Assembly: GCF_017377735.1 (NCBI RefSeq)
Contig: NZ_JAFVMH010000001.1
Coordinates: 434,001 to 498,000, forward strand
From: Acetobacter garciniae
GTDB lineage: Bacteria > Pseudomonadota > Alphaproteobacteria > Acetobacterales > Acetobacteraceae
DNA length: 64,000 bases
Direction: 5' to 3'
How positions within the stretch are numbered: the stretch's first letter is position 1; each line of letters opens with the position of its first letter. Position numbers and translations under genes: made by a program. Positions 28,700 to 37,348 of this stretch are shown piece by piece. A model generated the notes under the pieces. It was given only the letters and a program-made list of their open reading frames with translations. It searched no databases and was not told the origin of the DNA.

Positions 28700-29716
28700 T
28701 CAGCTCAGCCGTTTGACAAGCCGGGCAATGATATCTTCGGGTCGCAGCCCATCCGCCCGGGCGGAAAAGCTCACGGCCATGCGATGGGCCAGAACGGGCT
28801 GTGCCAGGGCCACCACATCGTCCAGGCTGGGCGAAAGCCTGCCATCAAGCAAAGCGCGCGCCCGCGTCGTGAGCATGAGCGTCTGGGCCGCGCGCGGGCC
28901 GGGGCCCCAGGCAATGGCGCTTTTCAGATCGTCAGGTGCGTGCTGCGGGCGGGCGGAGCGCACGAGGGTGAGAATGGCGTCCACAATCTTTTCGCCCACC
29001 GGCATGCGGCGCACCAGGGCCTGGGCCTCGATCAGGCTTGCGGCATTCATGATGGGGCTGGCCACCTGGGTGGTCACGCCGGTCGTGGCCAGCAGCATCT
29101 GGCGTTCGGCATCTTCCGCGGGGAAATCGAGCGGGATCTGGAGCATGAACCGGTCAAGCTGGGCTTCGGGCAGGGGGTAGGTGCCTTCCTGCTCGAACGG
29201 ATTCTGCGTGGCCAGCACATGGAACGGGCGCGGCAGGGCATGTTCCACGCCCGCCACGGTAACGTGATGTTCCTGCATGGCCTGCAACAGGGCCGATTGC
29301 GTGCGCGGGCTGGCACGGTTGATTTCGTCGGCCATCAGCAACTGGCAGAAGACCGGCCCCTTCACGAAGCGGAAGCTGCGGTGCCCGGCGGCATCCTCAT
29401 CCAGGATTTCACCGCCCGTAATGTCGGAAGGCATCAGGTCGGGGGTGAACTGCACGCGCCGCGCGTCCAGCCCCAGCACGGTGCCCAGCGTGTTCACCAG
29501 CAGGGTCTTGCCCAGCCCGGGCGGGCCGACAAGCAGGGCATGCCCGCCCGAAAGCACTGTGGTCAGGGCCTGGCGGATGACGGCGTCCTGGCCGAAAATA
29601 ACGCCTGAGAGCTCCTCCTGCACGGCCTTGAGCCGGTCACAAATGCGGTCTGCCTCCCGCGCATCAGCGATGGCGGAAGAAAATTGGCCTGAAAGGGGTG
29701 CGTCTGATGCGGTCAT
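28700..29716 (-). CDS. MoxR-family AAA+ ATPase
   Basis: This is a chaperone-like ATPase that helps mature or remodel the membrane/VWA proteins encoded next to it. The 338-residue protein has Walker A GPPGLGKT (residues 64-71), Walker B-type LLMADEINRA (about 126-135) and sensor 1 VLATQNPFEQEGTYPLPEAQ. The C-terminal lid contains RVxxP-like features. It is the first gene of the minus-strand operon and divergent from the DUF1285 gene, with about 100 bases between. Confidence 0.93.
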   Translation of the reverse strand: MTASDAPLSGQFSSAIADAREADRICDRLKAVQEELSGVIFGQDAVIRQALTTVLSGGHALLVGPPGLGKTLLVNTLGTVLGLDARRVQFTPDLMPSDITGGEILDEDAAGHRSFRFVKGPVFCQLLMADEINRASPRTQSALLQAMQEHHVTVAGVEHALPRPFHVLATQNPFEQEGTYPLPEAQLDRFMLQIPLDFPAEDAERQMLLATTGVTTQVASPIMNAASLIEAQALVRRMPVGEKIVDAILTLVRSARPQHAPDDLKSAIAWGPGPRAAQTLMLTTRARALLDGRLSPSLDDVVALAQPVLAHRMAVSFSARADGLRPEDIIARLVKRLS

Positions 29717-29816
29717 GAGTCCAGTTTGGAGGTAATGCAGGGCTTACATCAAGCGGGGTATCCTTCCTATATCATTGGAAGGATCAAATGGACACGTATT
29801 AGGGGATGATCGGGCA

Positions 29817-30485
29817 GTGAAAGGTGAACTGGCGGATAACGCACAGACCCCTTTGTGCGAAGGGGCGATGGAAGATGTTTCCCCCCCTTCGCCCGGGGGC
29901 AGGCATCTGCCGTTTCTGATCCGGCGCGACGGTGTGTGGCTGTATCGGGGCACGCCGGTCAAGCGCAAGGCGATGGTCTGCCTGTTCGCTTCCCTGCTTA
30001 CGCGGGATGAGCAGGGCGCATATCTGCTGCGCTCCCCGTTTGAGAGCGGGTTCATCACGGTGGAGGACGTGCCGTTCCTGGCGGTGGAGCTTCAGTGGCA
30101 TGGTGCGGGGCGTAACCAGCGGCTGTGTTTTCGCACCAACATGGACGAAACGGTGACCGCCGATGCCGATCATCCGATTCGCGCAGTGTGGGATGTCCCG
30201 CCCGAAGCCTGCATAGAAGGCTGCCCGCCTTACCTGCTGATCCGCCCGGGCGATGGTGCCTTCGGGCTGGAGGCGCGGCTGGCCCGTAGCGTATGGTACG
30301 AACTCGCGGCCCTGGCCGAGCCCGGCACCTGCCGGGGCGTGCCGTGTCTTGGCGTATGGAGTTGCGGCAGTTTTTTCCCGCTCGCCCGCCTGCCCAGTGA
30401 AAACGGGGATGCCAGCATGCCGGAAAGCAGTGCCCCCCAGAGCCCCGATGCCCATGGCGCCCCCGGCGGAACCCCCTGCGTATGA
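29817..30485 (+). CDS. DUF1285 family protein
   Basis: This is a conserved alphaproteobacterial protein of unknown function, about 222 residues from the proposed start. The core LIRRDGVWLYRGTPVKRKAM and LLRSPFESGFITVEDVPFLA matches DUF1285. The start is uncertain: GTG 29817 follows AGGGG at 29801, TTG 29775 is in frame upstream and ATG 29868 downstream. It lies between moxR (divergent) and a CCA-adding enzyme whose start overlaps its stop. This gene order recurs in related genomes. Confidence 0.75.
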   Translation: MKGELADNAQTPLCEGAMEDVSPPSPGGRHLPFLIRRDGVWLYRGTPVKRKAMVCLFASLLTRDEQGAYLLRSPFESGFITVEDVPFLAVELQWHGAGRNQRLCFRTNMDETVTADADHPIRAVWDVPPEACIEGCPPYLLIRPGDGAFGLEARLARSVWYELAALAEPGTCRGVPCLGVWSCGSFFPLARLPSENGDASMPESSAPQSPDAHGAPGGTPCV

Positions 30486-31711
30486 GCCTGGTCTTGCTGG
30501 CGGGGCTGACACCCGGGCAACGGCAGGGGCTGGAACGCCTGTGGGCCGTGCTGCCCGAAGCCCGGCTGGTAGGGGGGGCGGTGCGGGATATGCTGGTTCC
30601 GGCCCCGGTAACGGATATGGATATTGCCACCCCCCAGCCCCCGGATCAGGTCATGGCGCTTTTGCGCGCGGCGGGGATGCGGGTGGAAGCCACCGGTCTA
30701 GCCCACGGAACCGTTACCGCCGTGCTGGAGGGGGCCCCTTACGAAATTACGACATTGCGGCGCGATGTCATGACCGATGGCCGCCATGCGGTGGTCGACT
30801 GGACCCGGGACTGGCGAGAGGACGCAGCCCGGCGCGACTTTACCATCAACGCCATGACGCTCGATCGGCATGGCAGGCTGCACGACTATTTCGACGGCCA
30901 GGCGGATCTGCGGTGCGGGCGGGTGCGTTTTGTGGGGAACGCGGCCCGGCGAATACAGGAAGATGCGCTGCGGATCCTGCGTTTTTTCCGCTTCCTGGGG
31001 CGTTACGGCCATGCTGCGCCCGACGATGACGCGGTGCAGGCGATTGCGCATAATGCGGCGCTGCTGCGCGGGCTTTCGGTCGAGCGCGTATGGTCGGAAC
31101 TGCGGCGTATTCTCGCAGGGCCCAATGTGGTGGATGTGGTCGGGCTTATGGCGCGTACGGGTGTGGTGGCCGAATTGCTGCCCGAAGGCTTCGATCTGGC
31201 CCGGTTCGAACGCCTTGTGGAGCTTGATGCGCCGGCCAGCGCCCTGCTGCGCCTTGCGGTACTGGCCCGTCAGCCGCTGGCCGTGGCACGTCGCCTCAAG
31301 CTTTCACGCGCGGAAACGGCGTATCTGCGTGGAACAGGCCTTTCTTTTCCCGCCGTGGCTTCGGGCACGCTGCTCCCGGTGACAGATGACGCCTTGCGGG
31401 TTCTGCTGGCCGAAGAGCCGGCGGATCATCTGCTGGGCAGGTTGTGGCTGGCCCAGGCCGATCTGCCACGGGATGGCGCGCAGGAGGCGGATTTTGCGGC
31501 CCTGCGCCAGCGGCTGGCGCTTATGCCGGTGCCGGTCTTTCCGCTGGCGGGGCGCGATGCGCTGGCCCTGGGGGCGGCACCGGGGCCAGCCGTGGGCCGG
31601 GCCCTGGCGCGTGTGCAAGACTGGTGGAAGGCCCAGGGCTGCCGTGCCACGGCGGCGGAATGCCGCGCGCAACTGGCCATTGTACTGAACGATTGCGCGC
31701 CGCCGGAATAG
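30482..31711 (+). CDS. cca: CCA tRNA nucleotidyltransferase / poly(A) polymerase family
   Basis: This enzyme adds or repairs the 3' CCA end of tRNA. The 409-residue class II nucleotidyltransferase has LVGGAVRDMLVP followed by VTDMDIATP, holding the metal-binding Asp pair. RRDFTINAMTLDRHGRLHDY and the head/neck region DALRILRFFRFLGRYG follow. There is no clear HD domain, as usual in alphaproteobacterial members. ATG 30482 overlaps the DUF1285 stop. A role as poly(A) polymerase cannot be excluded by sequence alone. Confidence 0.9.
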   Translation: MSLVLLAGLTPGQRQGLERLWAVLPEARLVGGAVRDMLVPAPVTDMDIATPQPPDQVMALLRAAGMRVEATGLAHGTVTAVLEGAPYEITTLRRDVMTDGRHAVVDWTRDWREDAARRDFTINAMTLDRHGRLHDYFDGQADLRCGRVRFVGNAARRIQEDALRILRFFRFLGRYGHAAPDDDAVQAIAHNAALLRGLSVERVWSELRRILAGPNVVDVVGLMARTGVVAELLPEGFDLARFERLVELDAPASALLRLAVLARQPLAVARRLKLSRAETAYLRGTGLSFPAVASGTLLPVTDDALRVLLAEEPADHLLGRLWLAQADLPRDGAQEADFAALRQRLALMPVPVFPLAGRDALALGAAPGPAVGRALARVQDWWKAQGCRATAAECRAQLAIVLNDCAPPE

Positions 31712-31745
31712 AGCGGGCGGAATGCACCCCGTGTAAAGAAGCCGT

Positions 31746-31773
31746 GGAATGAACCTTGCGGAATAAACCTCGC
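31746..31773. repeat. 14-bp tandem duplication before the ABC exporter
   Basis: GGAATGAACCTTGC (31746-31759) is followed directly by GGAATAAACCTCGC (31760-31773), two mismatches apart. A further inverted pair, CAGCCTC (31775-31781) and GAGGCTG (31798-31804), lies between it and the exporter start. Confidence 0.5.
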
Positions 31774-31817
31774 GCAGCCTCTTACGCGCGGGGGGTGGAG
31801 GCTGTTACAAACGGGGC

Positions 31818-33602
31818 ATGACCCTCCTGACGTCGGCCGGCGTGCCGTCCACCGTAAATAAGCTCCTGCCCGATGACACGCGCGTTCTGCTGGGGCGCCT
31901 GTGGCGTGGCCAGGTTCGACACCATCCCACGCGCCTGGCCGCCGTTCTTGGCCTGACCGTGCTGACAGCGGCGCTGACGGCGCTGTACCCGTTGGTGATC
32001 CAGCGCGCGCTGGACATGTTCGGTGCGCATGATCCGCGTATCCTGTACCAGGTGCCGCTGCTGGTGGTGGTGATCACCGTGGCCAAGGCCCTGTCGCAAT
32101 ACGCTCAGACGCTGGCCGCCCAGGGGCTGGTGCTGAGCGTGATTCGCGGTTTGCAGGGCGAGATGTTCGATCATCTGGTGCGCGCGGACATTACCCAGCT
32201 CGAGCGCGAGGCCCCGGCCAAGATGGCGGCCCGCTTCACGACCGATGCCGTCTCCATCCGCGAGGCGATGATCCGGGCCGTGAACTCTCTGGGCGATGTG
32301 GTGACGGTGGTGGGGCTGATCGGCTCGATGGTCTATATGGATTGGGAACTGAGCCTGATCGCCGCATTGCTGTACCCCATCGCCGCCGTGCCCATTCAAA
32401 AACTGGGGCGGCGTGTGCGCCGTGCATCGGGCGGCATGCAGGAACGGATCGGGGAGACCGCGGCCTTCCTGACCGAAAGCTTCGCCCAGGCCCGCACGGT
32501 GCGCGTCTACCGGCTTGAAGAAAGCGAACGCACACGCGCTGACCAGTCCTTCGACCATCTGTACCAGGCCATGCTGCACATCACGCGGGGGCGTGCGCGG
32601 GTGGACCCTCTGCTTGAAGCCCTTGGCGGCACGGCTGTTGCCGCTGTCCTTGGCTTTGCGGGGTGGCGGGCCTCTGTCGGGGGGGCCACGCTGGGCGATT
32701 TCTCGGGCTTTGTCGCGGCCCTGCTGCTTGCCGCCCGCCCGTTGCGCGCCCTTGGGGCCCTGAACGCCGCCTTGCAGGAAGGGCTGGCCGGGCTGGTGCG
32801 GGTGTTCGACATTATCGATGAAAAACCTGCCGTGACCGAACGCAGCAACGCCGTGCCGCTGCCACCCGGGCGCGGGCACCTGGTGTTCGACAATGTCGGG
32901 TTCGTCTACACGGATGGGCGTACGGGGCTGGCGGGGCTGAGCTTCGATGCCCAGCCCGGCTTTACCGTGGCCCTTGTCGGGCCGTCGGGGGCGGGCAAAT
33001 CCACCGCCCTGTCGCTGGTGCCCCGCCTGCACGACGTCAGCACCGGGCGCATCCTGCTTGACGGGGAAGACCTGCGCGACCTGAAACTGTCCGCCCTGCG
33101 CGACGCCATGGCCTATGTCAGCCAGGACCCTCTGCTGTTCGACCTGTCCATTCGCGACAATATCCTGATCGGCCGGCCCGATGCCTCGCAGGTCGAGATG
33201 CAGGCGGCGGCACGGGCGGCAGCAGCTGAAAACTTCATTCTCGGCCTGCCCGAGGGCTACAATACCCTGGTCGGGCCCGGTGGGCAGCGGCTTTCAGGCG
33301 GGCAGCGCCAGCGTGTTGCCCTGGCGCGCGCGCTCCTGCGCAACCCCCGCCTGCTTTTGCTGGATGAAGCCACCAGCGCGCTGGATACCGAGAACGAAGC
33401 CGCCGTGCAGGAAGCACTCGCCACCCTGCGGCACGGGCGCACGACGTTGATCGTGGCGCACCGGCTTTCCACCATCCGCTCGGCCGATCTCGTCGTGGTT
33501 CTGGCCGATGGCCGGGCGGCGGAATGCGGCACGCATGATGCGCTGATGGCGCGCGACGGGCTGTATGCCCGTCTGGTCCGCACGCAGGGGCTGGCGCGCT
33601 GA
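31818..33602 (+). CDS. ABC exporter, fused membrane and ATPase domains (MsbA-like)
   Basis: This is a homodimeric type IV exporter half-transporter of 594 residues. It has six membrane helices in residues ~40-320, an intracellular loop motif QLEREAPAKMAARFTTDAVS, then the ATPase domain. That domain shows Walker A GPSGAGKS (about 387), Q-loop AYVSQDPLLFDLSIRDN, signature RLSGGQRQRVALARALL, Walker B RLLLLDEATSALD and switch HRLSTIRSADLV. It could move lipids, lipid-linked sugars or drugs. No neighbour fixes the substrate, although MsbA-like lipid flippases are close in form. Confidence 0.88.
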   Translation: MTLLTSAGVPSTVNKLLPDDTRVLLGRLWRGQVRHHPTRLAAVLGLTVLTAALTALYPLVIQRALDMFGAHDPRILYQVPLLVVVITVAKALSQYAQTLAAQGLVLSVIRGLQGEMFDHLVRADITQLEREAPAKMAARFTTDAVSIREAMIRAVNSLGDVVTVVGLIGSMVYMDWELSLIAALLYPIAAVPIQKLGRRVRRASGGMQERIGETAAFLTESFAQARTVRVYRLEESERTRADQSFDHLYQAMLHITRGRARVDPLLEALGGTAVAAVLGFAGWRASVGGATLGDFSGFVAALLLAARPLRALGALNAALQEGLAGLVRVFDIIDEKPAVTERSNAVPLPPGRGHLVFDNVGFVYTDGRTGLAGLSFDAQPGFTVALVGPSGAGKSTALSLVPRLHDVSTGRILLDGEDLRDLKLSALRDAMAYVSQDPLLFDLSIRDNILIGRPDASQVEMQAAARAAAAENFILGLPEGYNTLVGPGGQRLSGGQRQRVALARALLRNPRLLLLDEATSALDTENEAAVQEALATLRHGRTTLIVAHRLSTIRSADLVVVLADGRAAECGTHDALMARDGLYARLVRTQGLAR

Positions 33603-33784
33603 CAGGCCACGGGGGCTGAGATCGTCCGAAGGCGCGGGCCTTTGCCCGGCTGCCCCGCCCCGGTGCCCTCCGGTGCCCCGTTCTGCCAGCGCGCGTGTGT
33701 GCGGGCACGCCAGGGGCGATGGGCAAGGCAGGGCAGGATGTAATGCAACTCACGCTTGATGAGCGCGCGTGAACGTGTCACATA

Positions 33785-33805
33785 CTGACCGAACCGGTCG
33801 GTCAG
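33785..33805. promoter_or_regulatory. TetR-like operator before the EmrAB-type pump
   Basis: CTGACCGA (33785-33792) and TCGGTCAG (33798-33805) form a perfect inverted repeat with a 5-base spacer. It lies 63 bases before the pump start and just after a weak TTGATG -35-like box (near 33753). The length and symmetry suit a TetR/AcrR repressor. No such regulator is in the window. Confidence 0.6.
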
Positions 33806-33867
33806 CGCTGTGCTGGCGGGCCACGCATGATGACTGATGACGTGTTTTGAGCAGGGCAGGGAACAGA

Positions 33868-35070
33868 ATGGCCGACGACCACAGCGAACAGTCTTCCGCA
33901 ACGCCTGATACCCAGGCAGCGCCGCAGAAAAAGAACAACGGGCGCAGGAAGGCGATTCTGACAGGCGTTATTGTCATTCTGGCGGTCGGTGCAGGGGCCT
34001 ACTGGTTCCTGACCCGTAACGAAATCGAGACGGATGACGCCTTTACGGCAGGTCGCGCGGTGGGCATTGCCCCGCATGTGGACGGTTACGTGACCGAATT
34101 GCTGGTGAACGACAACCAGTTCGTCCGCAAGGGGCAGGTCCTTGCCCGTATCGACCCGCGTGACTGGCAGGCTGCGCGCGACCGCGCGGCCGCAGCCGTC
34201 GCCGCGGCGCAGTCTGCCTTGCAGGCCAGCCAGATGCTGCATGCCGTGGCTGCCCTGGAATATCCGGGCAGGCTGTTGCAGGCCCAGGGCCAGTTGGCCG
34301 ATGCCAAGGCGCGCGAATTCAAGGCCCAGACCGATTACCGCCGCCAGCATTCGGTGGAACGGGCGGCAACGTCGCAGCAGGATATCGATTACGCGCAGGC
34401 CGCCCTGGATGCGGCGCGCGCGCAGGTCATGGCCGCCCAGGGTGCGGTGCAGATGGCCATGCCCGTGCAGCCCAATATCGAGAACACCACCGTGCGCGTC
34501 TCGCAGGAGGAAGCGCAGGTCAAATCGGCTCAGGCCGACCTGGCCACGGCCGATCTCAACCTGGAATGGACCACGATCCGCGCCCCGCGTGACGGCTGGA
34601 TAAGCCAGCGCAATGTCGAACAGGGCAACTACGTCCACAAGGGGCAGAATGTCTTTTCCATTGTCGAGCCTGAAGTCTGGGTGACCGCCAATTACAAGGA
34701 AACCCAGATTACCCGGATGAGGCCGGGCCAGAAGGTGGATATCGCGGTCGACGCGTATCCGTCCCTGGCGCTGCATGGCCATATCGATTCCATCCAGAAG
34801 GGGACCGGGGCGACGTTCAGCACCTTCCCGCCGGAAAACGCCACGGGCAACTACGTCAAGATCGTCCAGCGCGTGCCGGTCAAGATCGTCATCGACGATG
34901 GCATGAACCCCGACCAGCCCTTGGCCCTTGGCCTTTCGGTCATCCCCACCGTGCATGTGGACACGCAGGGCCATTCGGACGCGCCCCCCAAGGATGCGTC
35001 CCGCCCGGCTCCGCCCGCGCAGGTCCCTGCCGGGGATAGTGCCGCAACCCCCGGCCAGGCCACACAGTAA
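33868..35070 (+). CDS. emrA: HlyD/EmrA-type membrane fusion protein
   Basis: This adaptor pairs with an MFS exporter and spans the periplasm. The 400-residue protein has one membrane helix (AILTGVIVILAVGAGAYWFL), then the family start TDDAFTAGRAVGIAPHVDGY. A coiled-coil arm and the second lipoyl half WTTIRAPRDGWISQRNVEQG follow, ending in a proline-rich tail. ATG 33868 has AGGGA six bases upstream. The stop TAA and the next ATG share one base, so translation is coupled. The gene name reflects family, not a tested substrate. Confidence 0.9.
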   Translation: MADDHSEQSSATPDTQAAPQKKNNGRRKAILTGVIVILAVGAGAYWFLTRNEIETDDAFTAGRAVGIAPHVDGYVTELLVNDNQFVRKGQVLARIDPRDWQAARDRAAAAVAAAQSALQASQMLHAVAALEYPGRLLQAQGQLADAKAREFKAQTDYRRQHSVERAATSQQDIDYAQAALDAARAQVMAAQGAVQMAMPVQPNIENTTVRVSQEEAQVKSAQADLATADLNLEWTTIRAPRDGWISQRNVEQGNYVHKGQNVFSIVEPEVWVTANYKETQITRMRPGQKVDIAVDAYPSLALHGHIDSIQKGTGATFSTFPPENATGNYVKIVQRVPVKIVIDDGMNPDQPLALGLSVIPTVHVDTQGHSDAPPKDASRPAPPAQVPAGDSAATPGQATQ

Positions 35071-36647
35071 TGAGCGGCTCTGCCGAGCAGGCGGCGGCTG
35101 CGTGGAAGCCCAAGCATAACCCGTGGACCGTGGCCCTTGTCGTGACCATGGCGGCGTTCATGGAAATCCTGGACACCACCATCGTCAACGTCTCCCTGCC
35201 GCATATCGCGGGCAGCCTGTCCAGCACGTACGAGGACGCCACCTGGACCCTGACCGCCTATCTGGTGGCCAACGGCATTGTGCTGACCATTTCGGGCTGG
35301 CTGGGCAAGGTGTTCGGCCGCAAGCTGTATTTCATGATCTGTATCGTCATGTTCACCGTGTCGTCCTTCCTGTGCGGCATGGCGACCAGCCTGGGCGAAC
35401 TTGTCATATTCCGGCTGATGCAGGGGTTTTTCGGCGGTGGGCTGCAACCCAACCAGCAATCCATCATTCTCGACAGTTTCCCGCCCGAAAAGCGCGCGGC
35501 GGCCTTCGGGCTGACTGCCATCGCCACCGTGGTGGGGCCGGTGATCGGCCCGACCCTGGGCGGGTGGATTACCGATAATTTCTCCTGGCGGTGGATTTTC
35601 TTCATCAACGTGCCGTTCGGTATCCTCACCACGCTGGGGGTCATGGCCGTGGTCGAGAACCCGCCCTGGGCCAACAAGAGAAAAGCCCCGGTGGATGTGA
35701 TCGGCATCAGCCTGATCACGGTGGGGTTCAGTTGCCTGGAAGTCATGGTGGACCGGGGTGAGGACGCTAACTGGTTCGGGTCAAATTTCATCCGCATCAT
35801 GGCGGTTCTGGCGGTGCTGGGGCTGGGGGGGGCCGTGTGGTGGCTTTTGCATACCAAACAGCCCGCGGTTGACCTGCGCGTGTTCAAGGACCGGAATTTC
35901 GCGGTGGGTACGGCGCTCATGGGGGCCATGGGGGCGCTGCTTTATGCCTCGGCCATTATCGTTCCGCAATTTGCCCAGCAGGTCATGGGCTATACGGCAA
36001 CCCTGTCCGGGCTGCTGCTCTCGCCCGGTGGTATTGCGGTTATCATCCTCATCCCCATTGTCGGCAAGCTGATGACGGTCATGACCGTACGCAGCCTGAT
36101 TGCCGTGGGGTTCAGCCTGATGGGGCTGGCGCTGTTTTTCTCGGCCCAGTTGCTGCCCGCGCTTGATTTCAGGCATCTGGTGATTTTCCGCATGAGCCAG
36201 ACGGCGTGCCTTGCCTTCCTGTTCGTGCCCCTTTCCACCATTGCGTATTCGACCATTCCCGAACGGCTGAATGCGGATGCCTCGGCCATGTTCAGCATGG
36301 CGCGCAACGTGCTGGGTTCTTTGGCGATTTCGGGTGCCGCGGCTTTGCTGACCGAACGGCGGCAGGCCCGTCAGGCGCATATGGTGCAGTGGATGACACC
36401 CTACCACCAGCCCTACAACACCTATACGGATCAGGTGCAGGCGGCAGTCCAGGCCCGCGGGCTGACCGAAGCAGCGGCCAGCCAGGTGGCGCAGCACCAG
36501 ATCTTCTCGGCGTTTTCCCACCAGGTGGCGATCCTCGCCTATAACGAGGTATTCATGATCCTGGGTATTGGCGCGTTCCTGTGCGTGCCGTTCTGCTTCC
36601 TGTTTTCTTCCATCAAGGGAGATGGCAAGGCCCGGGGTGCCCACTGA
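35070..36647 (+). CDS. emrB: EmrB/QacA-type DHA2 MFS exporter
   Basis: This proton-driven exporter works with the adaptor encoded just upstream. The 525-residue protein has 14 predicted membrane helices. MEILDTTIVNVSLPHIAGSL is the DHA2 hallmark motif, and GPVIGPTLGGWITDNFSWRW is motif C with the following loop. The C-terminal region includes the long loop usual for EmrB. Genes 33868-36647 form a two-gene operon behind a TetR-like palindrome, consistent with inducible drug export. Confidence 0.92.
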   Translation: MSGSAEQAAAAWKPKHNPWTVALVVTMAAFMEILDTTIVNVSLPHIAGSLSSTYEDATWTLTAYLVANGIVLTISGWLGKVFGRKLYFMICIVMFTVSSFLCGMATSLGELVIFRLMQGFFGGGLQPNQQSIILDSFPPEKRAAAFGLTAIATVVGPVIGPTLGGWITDNFSWRWIFFINVPFGILTTLGVMAVVENPPWANKRKAPVDVIGISLITVGFSCLEVMVDRGEDANWFGSNFIRIMAVLAVLGLGGAVWWLLHTKQPAVDLRVFKDRNFAVGTALMGAMGALLYASAIIVPQFAQQVMGYTATLSGLLLSPGGIAVIILIPIVGKLMTVMTVRSLIAVGFSLMGLALFFSAQLLPALDFRHLVIFRMSQTACLAFLFVPLSTIAYSTIPERLNADASAMFSMARNVLGSLAISGAAALLTERRQARQAHMVQWMTPYHQPYNTYTDQVQAAVQARGLTEAAASQVAQHQIFSAFSHQVAILAYNEVFMILGIGAFLCVPFCFLFSSIKGDGKARGAH

Positions 36648-36653
36648 CGCTGG

Positions 36654-36673
36654 CCGGGCCCGCCGGGGCCCGG
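36654..36673. terminator. GC-rich hairpin between convergent emrB and rppH
   Basis: CCGGGCCC (36654-36661) pairs with GGGCCCGG (36666-36673) around a 4-base loop. There is no T run, so terminator function is only plausible from its place between converging genes. Confidence 0.4.
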
Positions 36674-36724
36674 TTCAAGCGGCAAGTCGGTGCGATTACA
36701 CGTACGGGAGCCCGGGCAGATCGG

Positions 36725-37348
36725 TCAGCGGGCTATGCCAAAAGCCGCGAAATCCTTGACCAGGCGTTCGTAGACCGGTTTTTTGAAGCCGACATTACGC
36801 TCGGGCAGGCTGTTCAGCTCGGCCCACATCCAGGCGTCGAATTCCTGCGGCGTGTGCAGGTCCAGCTTTATATCCTCGTCCTGGCCGGTGAACGCCAGCG
36901 CAAACCATTTCTGTGTCTGGCCCCGGTATTGGCCGCCCAGGGCGTGGCCGATCAGGTGGGCAGGCAGGTCGTAGGTGATCCAGTCGGGATGTTCGGCCAG
37001 GATGGTGACCCGGTTGGTGCCGATCTCCTCCTGCACTTCGCGCAGCACGGCCTCCGTGGGGCTTTCGCCCGCATCGATCCCGCCTTGCGGGCATTGCCAC
37101 ACACCATCGCACAATGGCCCGCCGGCTCCGGGCATGTCCGCCCGGCGTGCAATGAAAACCTGGCCGTTGGGGTGAAAGATCATGGCCCCGACATTGGGCC
37201 GGTACGGCAGGTCCGACGCGGTGGGGCTTGGCGTGCCGGGCAATGGGCCGGCTGACGGGGCAGGAACGGGGCCGGGGGCTTTGGGTGTGCTGGACAAGGG
37301 CAATACTCGGGCTTGGGGGTGCTGCTTACGGCAGGGTGCCCAGCGCAT
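36725..37348 (-). CDS. rppH: RNA pyrophosphohydrolase (Nudix)
   Basis: RppH removes pyrophosphate from 5'-triphosphate RNA and so starts mRNA decay. The Nudix box GGIDAGESPTEAVLREVQEE lies at about residues 89-108, and the core starts near residue 49 (LPYRPNVGAMIF). The C-terminus has FDAWMWAELNSLPERNVGFK. The first ~45 residues are Pro/Ala-rich and unlike the family. ATG 37348 lies inside the 3' end of the upstream gene, so the real start may be a later TTG. The function call is firm; the N-terminus is not. Confidence 0.9.
   Translation of the reverse strand: MRWAPCRKQHPQARVLPLSSTPKAPGPVPAPSAGPLPGTPSPTASDLPYRPNVGAMIFHPNGQVFIARRADMPGAGGPLCDGVWQCPQGGIDAGESPTEAVLREVQEEIGTNRVTILAEHPDWITYDLPAHLIGHALGGQYRGQTQKWFALAFTGQDEDIKLDLHTPQEFDAWMWAELNSLPERNVGFKKPVYERLVKDFAAFGIAR

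Noticed and set aside
27950-29608. Plus-strand frame of 552 residues antisense to DUF58 and moxR
   Set aside because: It runs across two well-supported genes on the other strand and has no family features.
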